Positions 45,199 through 54,557 of a stretch of DNA of 64,000 nucleotides are shown piece after piece. The notes beneath the pieces were generated by a model, which worked only from the letters and a program-made list of their open reading frames with translations, was not told the DNA's origin and searched no databases. Numbering within the stretch: position 1 is the first letter of the stretch; every line of letters begins with the position of its first letter. Source of the DNA: Snodgrassella communis (GTDB lineage: Bacteria; Pseudomonadota; Gammaproteobacteria; Burkholderiales; Neisseriaceae); contig NZ_CAJZCD010000003.1 in the NCBI RefSeq assembly GCF_914768045.1, forward strand, positions 1 through 64,000, in the 5' to 3' direction. The position numbers and the translations under genes are program-made.

Positions 45199-45735
45199 AT
45201 GAGCATTATCACTATTACAGCCGGACACAGTAATACTGACCCGGGTGCAATTAATGCAAAATCTCAAATCACGGAAGCCAGTATCGCTTGTGAGATGCGT
45301 AATATGGTTGCGTATTATCTGGAAAAAGCACGTGTTCACTATCGTACTGATGGTACTGGTACAACCAATCAGCCCTTAAATAATGCAATCAAGTTAATCA
45401 GCGGCAGCAAGGTTGCGGTTGAATTTCACTGTAATGCCTCATCCAGTGCAAGCAGCAAGGGTGTGGAAGCTTTGGCACAGCCAAAAGACCGCGCCCTGTG
45501 TCAGCGGCTGTGCAAGGCTGTAGCCGATGTAACTGGCAGTGGCCTGCGCGGAGATAAAGGCTATCAGCCGGAGAATGCTGGCCAGCATACGCGACTGGGC
45601 TATGTGCGAGCCGGCGGCATTATTCTGGAGTTATTTTTTATCAGTAATAATGCCGAACTGGCGGTATGGAATGCGAAGAAATGGCTGATTGCTAAAGCTG
45701 TGGCCGAAGTTCTGATTGCGGAGGCTGATGCATGA
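45199..45735 (+). CDS. N-acetylmuramoyl-L-alanine amidase (phage endolysin)
   Basis: 178 residues, Amidase_3 fold. Zinc ligands are His10 (TITAGHSNTDPGA) and a His in VEFHCNASS, with Glu in EASIACEMRN and catalytic Glu in IILELFFISN. It cuts peptide from glycan strands in the wall. It has no signal peptide, so release needs a holin, probably one of the two small membrane proteins that follow. It overlaps the next gene by four bases. Confidence 0.88.
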   Translation: MSIITITAGHSNTDPGAINAKSQITEASIACEMRNMVAYYLEKARVHYRTDGTGTTNQPLNNAIKLISGSKVAVEFHCNASSSASSKGVEALAQPKDRALCQRLCKAVADVTGSGLRGDKGYQPENAGQHTRLGYVRAGGIILELFFISNNAELAVWNAKKWLIAKAVAEVLIAEADA

Positions 45736-46037
45736 AGCTGAAACGTATTTTTAGAGAGATTGCCCGCAATCTCGCATATCTTATGATGCTTGGCTGGCTG
45801 CCTCTATTAGTGTTCTATTTTGTCTGTAATCCTGAGCTGGTCGTCATCATACTGGCTACTGTCAGCTGTATTGCGGCATTCGCTGGCTATGGTTATGTGT
45901 TATTGCTGCTTTTGTATAAGGGCATAACTGACCTCTACGAGAAATATTCGCCAGTACTGCGCACGATAAAAGAAAACCGTGAGGTTTTTAATCAGTTTGT
46001 TAAGTGGGCAAAAGAAAATGATAAGAAAATTATTTAA
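45732..46037 (+). CDS. Small membrane protein, holin candidate
   Basis: 101 residues with two hydrophobic helices (~13-32 and ~36-62), a basic N-terminus and a charged, helical tail. It sits directly after the endolysin by ATGA overlap, the usual place for a holin, but no holin family signature is recognised. Confidence 0.6.
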   Translation: MKLKRIFREIARNLAYLMMLGWLPLLVFYFVCNPELVVIILATVSCIAAFAGYGYVLLLLLYKGITDLYEKYSPVLRTIKENREVFNQFVKWAKENDKKII

Positions 46038-46269
46038 GTACTTTGGCGGCCTTGTTAATAATGTGGAAACTGGGCAGTTATCGCACAGCAAGCTGTGGGC
46101 AAATGTCGCTGCGGGTGCGGCCACTTATAAATTCATTGCTTTGCCTGATTGTGATGCAGAAATCTGGATTGCGTATTTGGGTATTGTCGGTGGCTATGCG
46201 GTGGCTATGAAATGGATTGCTGCTAAACATGCTGACAGTCCTGAGAAGCAGCCGGATTTGGATAACTAA
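46018..46269 (+). CDS. Second small membrane protein of the lysis cassette
   Basis: 83 residues from ATG 46018, overlapping the previous gene by 20 bases. There are two hydrophobic parts (LWANVAAGAATYKFIAL and WIAYLGIVGGYAVAMKWI). It resembles the DUF2644-type proteins of Haemophilus Mu-like phages. It may be holin, antiholin or holin partner. Confidence 0.6.
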   Translation: MIRKLFKYFGGLVNNVETGQLSHSKLWANVAAGAATYKFIALPDCDAEIWIAYLGIVGGYAVAMKWIAAKHADSPEKQPDLDN

Positions 46270-46274
46270 GCTTG

Positions 46275-46298
46275 CAAGGGGCGGTGTACCGTCCCTTG
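46275..46298 (+). other. Hairpin inside the lysis cassette
   Basis: An 11-bp stem with one G-T pair (46275-46285 with 46288-46298) is followed by TTAAAAAAAA, not a T run, so it is a hairpin rather than a clear terminator. Confidence 0.4.
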
Positions 46299-46317
46299 TT
46301 AAAAAAAATACAAAGGC

Positions 46318-46719
46318 ATGAATATGATTAGTTTGAGTGATAAATATAAAGCTGTACTGCTAGCGGCATTACTGCTGTTGGTATGCCCGATTAGTTTTCA
46401 GCTTGGGCAAATGTCTGGGCGCAAAGATGCGACCAAGGCACGGGCGGAGCTGGCTAAGGTAAAAGTGGAGTACGCACAGTATACGGCTGATTTATCAGCA
46501 GCCCATGCTGCTGCGCTTAAAAAAGCCAATGCCGCGCTGTTAGAGCAGCAACATAAAACCGCTGATATCAGTCAACGGTTGGTTGCGGCCAATGCTGTTA
46601 TCAAAAATAAAGCTAATAAATTGAAAGATGAGGTAATCAAAAATGAAAACAATAACGATTGTACTGGCCTTGATGCTAACGGCGTGCGCATCTACAACGC
46701 CGCCTTTGGTTACGAATAG
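46318..46719 (+). CDS. Rz-like inner-membrane spanin
   Basis: 133 residues. One N-terminal membrane helix (AVLLAALLLLVCPISFQLG) is followed by a long Ala/Lys/Glu coiled coil and a Cys near the C-terminus, the layout of i-spanins. It would bridge to the outer-membrane partner encoded in another frame inside its 3' end and fuse the membranes in the last step of lysis. Confidence 0.8.
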   Translation: MNMISLSDKYKAVLLAALLLLVCPISFQLGQMSGRKDATKARAELAKVKVEYAQYTADLSAAHAAALKKANAALLEQQHKTADISQRLVAANAVIKNKANKLKDEVIKNENNNDCTGLDANGVRIYNAAFGYE

Positions 46720-46930
46720 TACTGCTCACACGGTAGAAATCCCGACTATGCCATTACCGCCGGCTGAGCTGTTAACTGTGCCTGTTAAACCTAAACATTT
46801 GCAAAATGGCTCGGTAGCGGCATTGCTGAATCATGCGATTGAAATGGGTGCGTATCTTGGCGAGCTGGAAAATCAAAATGCGGCATGGCGCGCATGGGCA
46901 AACGGAGAAAGGGAAACACATGAACCATGA
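46643..46930 (+). CDS. Rz1-like outer-membrane lipoprotein spanin
   Basis: 95 residues starting inside the Rz frame (77 bases shared). The lipoprotein signal is ITIVLALMLTAC (Cys15), followed by a proline-rich part (EIPTMPLPPAELLTVPVKP), as in Rz1. The C-terminus is longer than lambda Rz1. The out-of-frame nesting in Rz makes the call firm. Confidence 0.82.
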   Translation: MKTITIVLALMLTACASTTPPLVTNSTAHTVEIPTMPLPPAELLTVPVKPKHLQNGSVAALLNHAIEMGAYLGELENQNAAWRAWANGERETHEP

Positions 46931-47285
46931 TACTCAGCTGTTTATATACCGGCAGGCTGTCAATAAAACCCTGACTTTTCATCATCATGAAATTGAAGCC
47001 GGTTTAAGACGGGCGCATGAACAGGAAGAATTTATTTATACAGTCTGGCGCAAGCTTTTAACCCTTGGCTGGCAGGTCAGTATTGCGATGGATAATCGAT
47101 TTAATACTATTTTTTATATTCGCTGCTACGACCTGTCTATTAGTGAGCAAAAAACGCATATCAATGTTGTGCTGGCTGATGTAGCTGAGGTAGTACCAGA
47201 GGATGAGCGTCTGTATGCGTCTAGCCGGAAGCAGGATTATTTATCCTGTGAAATTGCTTTTTATGATTCCATCCCGGGAGGCTAA
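46920..47285 (+). CDS. Phage protein of unknown function
   Basis: 121 residues from ATG 46920, overlapping the Rz1 stop. Mixed alpha/beta and soluble, with a basic N-terminal third (HHHEIEAGLRRAHEQ) and no recognised domain. Position between spanins and gp25-like genes. Confidence 0.6.
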   Translation: MNHDTQLFIYRQAVNKTLTFHHHEIEAGLRRAHEQEEFIYTVWRKLLTLGWQVSIAMDNRFNTIFYIRCYDLSISEQKTHINVVLADVAEVVPEDERLYASSRKQDYLSCEIAFYDSIPGG

Positions 47286-47287
47286 GC

Positions 47288-47560
47288 ATGGCATTTACCA
47301 TTGACGCAGCCCTGCAAACTGCATTGGGCTTAATCATTTCCATCATCGGGTTTTATGTCAAAAGTCTGGCAGCCAAGCTGGACAAAAGCGACAAGGATAA
47401 TCAGCGTCTGACTGAGCGGCTGCACAACATTGAACTGGCTTATCAACGCCGTGAGGATGCGCGCCGCGAAAACGAACAGATTACTGCACTGCTGCGCGAT
47501 ATTCGCAATGAAGTGAAAGAAGTAGCCGAAAAACTGGACAGAAAAGCAGATAAAACATGA
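47288..47560 (+). CDS. gp25-like small protein (DUF2730-like)
   Basis: 90 residues: one N-terminal membrane helix (TALGLIISIIGFYVKSL), then a long charged coiled coil. In size, topology and position it matches the DUF2730 proteins just before the terminase genes of Mu-like phages. Role unknown. Overlaps the next gene by four bases. Confidence 0.65.
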   Translation: MAFTIDAALQTALGLIISIIGFYVKSLAAKLDKSDKDNQRLTERLHNIELAYQRREDARRENEQITALLRDIRNEVKEVAEKLDRKADKT

Positions 47561-47784
47561 CAACAAATATGACCAATCCAAATGATCTTTTGCAGCATTT
47601 GAAAAGAATCGAAGATAAACAGGATGCAACCCTGAGCAAGCAGGATAAGCTGGCTGTACGTATCCAGCAGATACACACAGACAGTAAACGTGCGGCGATT
47701 ATCAATGGCTCAATCTATGGCGGTTTGACTGGTGGCATGGTTGCTGTGGCGATTGAGCTAATCAAGCTCAAGTTGGGGGGCTGA
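47557..47784 (+). CDS. Small phage membrane protein (gp26-like position)
   Basis: 75 residues with a coiled-coil N-terminal part (LKRIEDKQDATLSKQDKL) and a C-terminal hydrophobic helix (GSIYGGLTGGMVAVAIEL). Unknown function. Coupled at both ends: four-base overlap before, one-base overlap after. Confidence 0.6.
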   Translation: MTTNMTNPNDLLQHLKRIEDKQDATLSKQDKLAVRIQQIHTDSKRAAIINGSIYGGLTGGMVAVAIELIKLKLGG

Positions 47785-48284
47785 TGGCATATTCTCAGGA
47801 AATCCGTGACAAAGTATACCGGCTGTATGTTTTTGAACGGCAGTCACTGGTAATTGCTGCCATGATGGCCGAGGTTGCCTTTTCCACGGCACGGCGTTGG
47901 AAAGAAAGCGACCGGCAAAAAGGCAATGACTGGGACAAAATGCGCGCGGCGAATCTGATGGCCACTGGCGGGCTGGAGGATGTCAGCCGGTCGATTTTAT
48001 CTGGTTTTTTGGTGCAGTATCAGGCAACGATTGACGAACTGTCACTTAATATAGACCTAAGCCACGAGCAGAAAGTTGACCTGCTGGCCAGTCTGGCCGA
48101 TGCATTCAATAAGACGGTTGCAGCCAGCCGCAAAGTATTGCCGGAAACTGACCAGCTGGCCACGGTACTGGAAGTGATTAATAAACTGACTGCATTCATA
48201 CAGGAGCGCTATCCGCAATATCTGGCGGTTTTTGTTGAGGTGCTGGAACCGTTTGGCCAAGAAATACAGAAAAGTTACAGCTGA
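47784..48284 (+). CDS. Small terminase subunit-like protein (DUF1804, Mu gp27)
   Basis: 166 residues with an N-terminal helix-turn-helix (SQEIRDKVYRLYVFERQSLV and AFSTARRWKESD) and a helical oligomerisation part. It matches the DUF1804 family, believed to be the DNA-recognition subunit of the packaging motor. It touches the large subunit gene by one base. Confidence 0.85.
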   Translation: MAYSQEIRDKVYRLYVFERQSLVIAAMMAEVAFSTARRWKESDRQKGNDWDKMRAANLMATGGLEDVSRSILSGFLVQYQATIDELSLNIDLSHEQKVDLLASLADAFNKTVAASRKVLPETDQLATVLEVINKLTAFIQERYPQYLAVFVEVLEPFGQEIQKSYS

Positions 48285-49900
48285 TGAAGAAAAAGGAATT
48301 TTTGCAGAGCTTGCTGAAAATATCAGGTGAGCTGCGCGCTAAAATTGAAGTAGAGGTAACCGGCTTTGATTCCGACCCGGCAGCCGTGGCGGCACGGCGA
48401 ACACAGGTGCTGGATAAAAATAATGGTTTTGAATATTTTGTTAATAACTATTTTCCGCACTATATCAAAAAGCCGGGTAAATCAGAGCTACATAGATATC
48501 TGTTTCAGCGTCTGCCGGAAATTATTCGCAGTGGTGAAAGTGAGAGCGATGCTATTGCTGCACCACGTGGCGAAGCTAAATCGACTATTGTCACTCAGTT
48601 GTTTGTACTGTGGTGTGTGGTATGCGGTTATAAAAAATATGCGCTGATTGTGATGGACAGTATTGAACAGGCATACCCGATGCTAGAAGCCATCAAGGCC
48701 GAGCTGGAAGCCAATCCACGGCTGCGCTGTGATTTTGCCGCGGCATGTGGACAGGGCAGAATCTGGCAGGCGGGGATGATTATTACGGCCAATGATGCCA
48801 AGATTCAGGCGGCTGGCTCAGGTAAAAAAATCCGTGGTTTGCGTCATGGTGCACAGCGTCCTGACGTGGTGGTACTGGATGATATTGAAAATGATGAGCA
48901 GGTAAACAGCCCGGAACAGCGTGACAAGTTGCAAAGCTGGCTGGAAAAGACCATTACCCCGCTGGGTGGTGCCGGTGAGAAGCTGGACATTGTCTATATT
49001 GGTACCATTCTGCACTATGATAGTGTGTTAAGTCGCATGCTGAACAATGAATTTTGGACGGCGCGCAAATTCAAAGCGGTGGTGCAGTGGCCGGATGATA
49101 TGGTGCTGTGGGAAAAATGGGAAGAAATCCGCCGTAATGCAGGCAGAAAAGCCGCACGGGCATTTTATCAGGCCAATGAAACAGCCATGCTGAAAGGCGC
49201 AGTCACCAGCTGGAGCGCACGCGGCATACTGGAGCTGATGACTATCCGTGCCAAAATCGGGCTGTCTTCATTCGCATCAGAGTATCAGAATGACCCGCTG
49301 GCCGGTGATGATGCGCCTTTTGCCAACAGTATTATTTTCTGGGTTAACCGGCTGCCTGACTGGATTTATTACGGTGCCTGTGACCCAAGTCTGGGTAAAG
49401 CCGGCAAAGCGCGCGACCCGTCGGCATTGCTGGTTGGTGGTTATGACCGTAAAAACGGTGTATTGGATGTGGTTGAGGCGCAGATTAAAAAACGCCTGCC
49501 TGACCGGATTATCTCCGACGTTATTGCCCTGCAAAAACAATATAACTGCCTAAAATGGGGTATTGAAACTGTACAGTTTCAGGAATTTCTTAAAACAGAG
49601 CTGGTCAAACGCTCGGCACAGCTGGGTGTACACATTCCGGCCATTGGTATCAAACCCATAGCCGATAAACTGCTGCGCATTGAATCAATCCAGCCACATA
49701 TGCAAAACGGCTTCATCCGTTTGCATCCCAATCAGACCACCCTAATCGACCAGTTGCGCCATTTTCCCCGTGCAGACCACGATGATGGACCAGATGCCCT
49801 GCAAATGCTGTGGATGCTGGCACAGACCTGTAGTGCGCCGATTGAATATATCTGCGTTAAAGACGATGACTTTCCAGAATTTAGAAGTAAATGGAGATAG
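48284..49900 (+). CDS. Terminase large subunit (Mu gp28)
   Basis: 538 residues. The ATPase domain has Walker A-like APRGEAKSTI (~101-110) and Walker B VVVLDDIEND (~200). The nuclease domain begins near YGACDPSLGKAG, with DHDDGPDALQM near the end as the last acidic motif. It drives headful packaging of phage DNA with flanking host DNA. Confidence 0.92.
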   Translation: MKKKEFLQSLLKISGELRAKIEVEVTGFDSDPAAVAARRTQVLDKNNGFEYFVNNYFPHYIKKPGKSELHRYLFQRLPEIIRSGESESDAIAAPRGEAKSTIVTQLFVLWCVVCGYKKYALIVMDSIEQAYPMLEAIKAELEANPRLRCDFAAACGQGRIWQAGMIITANDAKIQAAGSGKKIRGLRHGAQRPDVVVLDDIENDEQVNSPEQRDKLQSWLEKTITPLGGAGEKLDIVYIGTILHYDSVLSRMLNNEFWTARKFKAVVQWPDDMVLWEKWEEIRRNAGRKAARAFYQANETAMLKGAVTSWSARGILELMTIRAKIGLSSFASEYQNDPLAGDDAPFANSIIFWVNRLPDWIYYGACDPSLGKAGKARDPSALLVGGYDRKNGVLDVVEAQIKKRLPDRIISDVIALQKQYNCLKWGIETVQFQEFLKTELVKRSAQLGVHIPAIGIKPIADKLLRIESIQPHMQNGFIRLHPNQTTLIDQLRHFPRADHDDGPDALQMLWMLAQTCSAPIEYICVKDDDFPEFRSKWR

Positions 49901-49905
49901 CTGTA

Positions 49906-51486
49906 ATGGTAAAGAAAGACAGAAAAAACAAGGTACAAAAGCTGGTGCAAGATGGTGAATTGCAAACCAATGCAGCGCAGATAACCGCATTGCGGCGGGT
50001 ATTAAGTGAGCATCCGGCCAGTGGCCTTACCCCGGGTAAGTTAAAAAATATACTGGAATCGGCAGAATCGGGCAATATTCAGGCACAGCATGATTTGTAT
50101 CGCGATATTGAGGAAGATTCTGCCATCGGCTCAGCCATGAGTACTCGCAAGAATGCCATACTGACCCTTGAGTACACTATTGAGCCACCGCGTAACCCTA
50201 CTCCGGCAGAGGAACAGCTAACCACCGCAGCAGATGATTTAATCCGCGGTATACCCGGTTTTAACAAGGTATTGCTGGACATGATGGACGCCGTCGGTCA
50301 TGGATTTTCTCCGCTTGAAATCACATGGGAGCTGGTTGATGGCCGGCAACTGCCGGTGCAGTTTACTCATCGACCGCAATCATGGTTTAAATGGGATAAA
50401 GACGACAATCTGCTGCTGAAAACCCCCACTAACGAGCAAGGTGAAGCTTTATGGCCGTTGGGCTGGGTGGTGCATATGCACAAAATGCGCAGTGTACAGG
50501 CGGCACGTGAGGGTTTATTCCGCCTGCTGGCATGGATGTACATGTTTAAACATTATTCCAGTGCCGATTTTGCCGAATTTCTCGAACTGTATGGCATTCC
50601 TATCCGCATTGGTAAATACGAAGCCGGTACCTCAGAAAAAGACAAGCGCACCCTGCTGCGCGCGCTGGCACAAATTGGTCATAATGCCGCCGGTATCATG
50701 CCTAAAGATATGGAAGTGGAAATCATCGATGCCACCAGTGGTTACAGTGGTAATAATCCGTTTATTCAGATGATTGACTGGTGCGAGAAATCCATTTCTA
50801 AGCTGATACTGGGTCAGACCCTGACCAGCGGTGCTGATGGCAAAGCCAGTACCAATGCGCTGGGACAGATTCACAATGAGGTCAGACGCGATTTAATGAT
50901 TGCGGATGCCAAGCGGCTGGAGGAAACCATTACCCAGCAGATTATTTTGCCGTATTTGCAGATTAATTTTCCTAATGTTGACCCGCGACGCATTCCCTCC
51001 TTTGCGTTTGACGTACAGGAACCAGGAGATTTGACCCAGCTGGCCGATGCCCTGCCCAAGCTGGTTGGTGTGGGCATGCAGATACCGGAACCATGGGCGC
51101 GCAAACGGCTTGGCATACCTGACCCGCAACCGGGTGAGCTGCTGCTCAGTAGTGGCGAGCAACAGGCACAATTAAGCGCACACCAAGGATGCAGCTGCTG
51201 TAATCCAACGCGAACTGCTGCCCTGTCCAGTAACGCCCAGCCAGAGGATAAAGAAAACCGCATTCTTGACCAAGTGCTGAACGAAGCACTGCAAAACCCG
51301 GATTTTAATGCCCAGCTAAATCCGATGGTACAGCAGGCTGTAGCGGCCTTAATGGCCTGTAATGACTACGAAGAAGCCAGTACGGCACTGGTGAAGCTGT
51401 ACCCGCAACTGGATAACAGCCAGCTGCAAAACTATATGCAAAATGCCCTTTATCTGGCCGATTTGTTAGGACATGCTCATGGCTAA
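49906..51486 (+). CDS. Portal protein (DUF935, Mu gp29)
   Basis: 526 residues from ATG 49906, nine bases after GGAG; ATG 49891 overlaps the terminase stop and is less likely. DUF935 features include DIEEDSAIGSAMSTRKNAIL and GHGFSPLEITWE. It should form the dodecameric ring at the capsid vertex. A CSCC cluster lies near residue 425. It overlaps gp30 by 14 bases. Confidence 0.9.
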   Translation: MVKKDRKNKVQKLVQDGELQTNAAQITALRRVLSEHPASGLTPGKLKNILESAESGNIQAQHDLYRDIEEDSAIGSAMSTRKNAILTLEYTIEPPRNPTPAEEQLTTAADDLIRGIPGFNKVLLDMMDAVGHGFSPLEITWELVDGRQLPVQFTHRPQSWFKWDKDDNLLLKTPTNEQGEALWPLGWVVHMHKMRSVQAAREGLFRLLAWMYMFKHYSSADFAEFLELYGIPIRIGKYEAGTSEKDKRTLLRALAQIGHNAAGIMPKDMEVEIIDATSGYSGNNPFIQMIDWCEKSISKLILGQTLTSGADGKASTNALGQIHNEVRRDLMIADAKRLEETITQQIILPYLQINFPNVDPRRIPSFAFDVQEPGDLTQLADALPKLVGVGMQIPEPWARKRLGIPDPQPGELLLSSGEQQAQLSAHQGCSCCNPTRTAALSSNAQPEDKENRILDQVLNEALQNPDFNAQLNPMVQQAVAALMACNDYEEASTALVKLYPQLDNSQLQNYMQNALYLADLLGHAHG

Positions 51487-52747
51487 AACGGCATTCGCAT
51501 TAAATCTGCCACCGGAAAAAGCAATCAAGTGGCTGGAAGACCAAGGCGTATCGATTCAAAACCGCCGTGAAATGAGCCCGGAAGATGCAGCCAAGGTTAT
51601 CACTGTGGCCAGAATAGCCAATCTGGACATGATGCAGAATATCAAGACTGCGCTGGTTGATTCGGCTAAAAACGGCACGCCTTTTGCCCAGTTTAAAAAA
51701 GACATACTCAGCCACATGCAGGCGGCCGGCTGGGTGCATAAAGACGGAAACGGTAAGACGGAAATTATCGACCCAGATACAGGCGAAGTGTTTGGCTCCC
51801 CACGGCGACTAGAAAACATTTACCGTACCAATATGCAGGCGGCGTTTTCTGCCGGCCGTTACCAGAGCCTGATGAAAAATGTCGATAGTCGCCCATATTT
51901 GCAGTATAGGGATGTCAATGATTACCGTTCTCGACCGGCACATGTAGCCATGTCTGGACTGGTTTACCGCTATGATGACCCGTTCTGGGATACGTTTTAT
52001 CCGCCAAACGGTCATCACTGCCGCTGCTCCGTAATTGCGCTGGCTATTCGAGATATCCAGCGTCGTGGCCTTATTATCAGCGAAAGCACGGCCGAGAATC
52101 TGATTGACAGCGAAAGTACCAGCAAATCCGGCCAGACCTATATCACCAAAGCCTACCGGGCACCAGATGGCACGCTGGTTAAAACTGATAAGGGTTTTGA
52201 TTACCATGTCGGCAAAATAAATTACCGCCCTAATCTGGACGAGTACGACCGCAAACTGGCACAGCAATTTGCTAAGGCGGATATGACGGGCGCAGAGTTT
52301 AAAACCAGTCTGCAACGGCTGCAAAAAGAAATTAAACAGACCAAAAAACGGCAGGAAAATGGTGAGCAGAGTGCAGCGGGTAAAAGCACCGGGCGCTCAA
52401 TGAAATTTGCTGCCGGCATGCTGTCAGACGAAAACCAGCAACTGCTGCAATCCAGTCGTGCCAGCGTGTGGCTGTCGGATGATACCCTCATCAAACAGAT
52501 TAAGAATGTGGCCGGACAAGACGCTGATAATTTTTACCAAGAATTGCCCGAAGTGATTAATATGCCTGACATGATTTTTAAAGGCGAAAATAATACCTTT
52601 TCATTAATCCGCAAAACTAAGACCGGCCGCATGTTGGCTGTTATCCGGCAGATGGGTAAATCCAAAGAGATACAAGTCAAATCCTATCAGGCCATTAGTG
52701 ACAGCGAGCTGGAGGCATTACAGAAAAAATTGCAGCAACTGAAATAA
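51473..52747 (+). CDS. Mu F-like minor head protein with C-terminal nuclease-like domain
   Basis: 424 residues (start ATG 51473 or 51479). Residues ~100-195 are the Mu F/SPP1 gp7 head-morphogenesis domain with ENIYRTNMQAAFSAGRYQ and FYPPNGHHCRCSV. The C-terminal ~120 residues (SRASVWLSDDTLIKQIK, FYQELPEVINMPDMIF) look like the phage Barnase/EndoU/colicin/RelE-like nuclease (PBECR) domains often fused to this protein. The domain may be packed into the head and injected. The head part is sure, the nuclease call moderate. Confidence 0.85.
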   Translation: MLMAKTAFALNLPPEKAIKWLEDQGVSIQNRREMSPEDAAKVITVARIANLDMMQNIKTALVDSAKNGTPFAQFKKDILSHMQAAGWVHKDGNGKTEIIDPDTGEVFGSPRRLENIYRTNMQAAFSAGRYQSLMKNVDSRPYLQYRDVNDYRSRPAHVAMSGLVYRYDDPFWDTFYPPNGHHCRCSVIALAIRDIQRRGLIISESTAENLIDSESTSKSGQTYITKAYRAPDGTLVKTDKGFDYHVGKINYRPNLDEYDRKLAQQFAKADMTGAEFKTSLQRLQKEIKQTKKRQENGEQSAAGKSTGRSMKFAAGMLSDENQQLLQSSRASVWLSDDTLIKQIKNVAGQDADNFYQELPEVINMPDMIFKGENNTFSLIRKTKTGRMLAVIRQMGKSKEIQVKSYQAISDSELEALQKKLQQLK

Positions 52748-52777
52748 ACCTGTTTAACTATCTGAGTATGGTAAGTT

Positions 52778-53221
52778 ATGAAAGATTGTATTGAGGTCAC
52801 TATTGAAATCAAGACAGTAGAAAAAGCCCTTGCTGAGCTTGGTGCCGGTGTCAGCAATCGTACCACCTTGATGGGAACGATTGCCGGCACTATGTTAAGT
52901 GCCGTTACTCAAAACTTTGCCGATGGTGGCCGCCCAGTGCCGTGGGAATCACCCAAAAAACGGACAGGCACACCATTGACTGATACCGGTATGCTGAAAA
53001 ACAGCATTACTGAAATGTCGGATAATGATAGTGCCGTGGTAGGTACTAATCTGATTTATGCTGCTATCCACAATTTTGGCGGTACAATCAAGCGCGAGAC
53101 CAGCAAAGGCAATAAGGTGGAAGTTGAAATGCCACAGCGTGAATTCCTGATACTGACCGAGCAGGATGAAGCGGATATTATGGAAGACGTACAGACCTAT
53201 TTTCAGAATCTGATAAAATAA
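52778..53221 (+). CDS. Virion morphogenesis protein (Mu gpG)
   Basis: 147 residues of the phage virion-morphogenesis / tail completion family. NFADGGRPVPWESPKKRTGTP and LTDTGMLKNSIT, then YAAIHNFGG and MPQREFLILTE, are diagnostic. It finishes tails or head-tail joining. Confidence 0.9.
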   Translation: MKDCIEVTIEIKTVEKALAELGAGVSNRTTLMGTIAGTMLSAVTQNFADGGRPVPWESPKKRTGTPLTDTGMLKNSITEMSDNDSAVVGTNLIYAAIHNFGGTIKRETSKGNKVEVEMPQREFLILTEQDEADIMEDVQTYFQNLIK

Positions 53222-53235
53222 TCACATAAATCGCC

Positions 53236-53259
53236 ATAAACGCCCGCTGTGGCGTTTAT
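53236..53259 (+). terminator. Hairpin after gpG
   Basis: A 9-bp stem ATAAACGCC/GGCGTTTAT with a 6-base loop, 14 bases past the gpG stop; only a short T-rich tail. The following 180 bases are AT-rich with repeated TTTAAAT and may hold a promoter for the protease/capsid genes. Confidence 0.5.
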
Positions 53260-53471
53260 TCTGGCTAATATAGGCAACTATAGCCATCATCAATTTAAAT
53301 CGCTGTTAAATGGCTTTTAAATATCTTTAAATCGATTCTTACCGGCCATTCTTCTTGGCAAATTACATTTACCCGTTAATCGCCCAAAAATACAGGTGCT
53401 GAATCCAGTCACCTATTTGCTATTTATCTGCCCATTGCACAATGCGTTATCACGACAACGTAGAGGATGCA

Positions 53472-54557
53472 ATGACACGGAAAATAGCTGCGCTAGTTGG
53501 TGAATTAGTATTAACAGACAACAGCAGCAACACTCAAAAACGTATCCAGTTATTACCAGATGGACGCTTTCGTACGGCTGCCGATGGCCGCCCCGACGAT
53601 GTCCCGTATTGGATTCTCGACAATACCAATGGTTTTACCGTTGCGTCGCAGGCCAATGCTACTAAAAACGATTTGGTAATTGATTACGAACATCAAACCA
53701 TTAACGCAGCCGAAAACGGCCGCCCTGCACCAGCAGCAGGCTGGATTAAACATGTTGAGTATATCCCCGGAAAAGGCCTGTTTGCCGATGTGGAATGGAT
53801 AGAAAACGCCGCTCGCATGATTGCTGCACGTGAATACCGGTATGTCAGTGCTGTATTTACTTACGACAACAATGGCTATGTTTTGAGGCTTTTGCATGCG
53901 GCAATAACCAATTTTCCGGCACTGGACGGAATGGCTGAATTAATGGCGGCATGTTCACAATTTTTTACAACCAAAGACAAAGAAGCAGACAGCATGGAAG
54001 AGATTTTAAAACTATTACGGCAGGCATTCAAAATGCCGGACGCAACCGAGCAACAGCTACAGACAGCCTTAACTGCACTGGTAAAGACCCAGCCGGCAGA
54101 TGTGGCTTTATCCGCAGCATTCACCAAACTGGCCGAGCAGAACAGCAAAATTGTTGCCCTGTCAGCACAGGTAAACAACCCAGACCCGGCAAAGCTGGTA
54201 TCTGTCGACATAATGCAGGAGCTACAGAAACAGATAGCTGCTTTAACTGCACAGTTAAACAGCAACCAGTCAGCGCAGGTAATTGAAAATGCACTGGCAA
54301 ATGGCCAACTGCTGCCAGCACAAAAACAATGGGCGACAGATTTGGCTGCAACCCCTGACGGACTGGCACAGCTGACAGCCTACCTAGCCACCATGCCTGC
54401 AATTGCCGCTTTATCTGGAAAGAGCGGGCAGCAAAGTGCCGCCAATTCCACCACCGAAAAGGTAGCGGCATTAACAGAGAATGAGAAAGCGGCAGCTAAG
54501 GCACTGGGCTACAGTGAAGCGGAATATCGGGAATTGATGAAAGAGGAAGGAAAATAA
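53472..54557 (+). CDS. Mu I-like head protease/scaffold
   Basis: 361 residues from ATG 53472, five bases after GAGG; ATG 53442 is the longer alternative. The N-terminal half is the Mu gpI protease domain (DLVIDYEHQTINAAENGRPAPA with the likely catalytic His). The C-terminal half is Ala/Gln-rich coiled coil, the scaffold part. It guides and then trims the procapsid. It ends directly before the capsid gene. Confidence 0.88.
   Translation: MTRKIAALVGELVLTDNSSNTQKRIQLLPDGRFRTAADGRPDDVPYWILDNTNGFTVASQANATKNDLVIDYEHQTINAAENGRPAPAAGWIKHVEYIPGKGLFADVEWIENAARMIAAREYRYVSAVFTYDNNGYVLRLLHAAITNFPALDGMAELMAACSQFFTTKDKEADSMEEILKLLRQAFKMPDATEQQLQTALTALVKTQPADVALSAAFTKLAEQNSKIVALSAQVNNPDPAKLVSVDIMQELQKQIAALTAQLNSNQSAQVIENALANGQLLPAQKQWATDLAATPDGLAQLTAYLATMPAIAALSGKSGQQSAANSTTEKVAALTENEKAAAKALGYSEAEYRELMKEEGK

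Noticed and set aside
45000-45233. 77-codon frame overlapping mor and the amidase start
   Set aside because: Out of frame inside mor and crosses a terminator hairpin; no family features.
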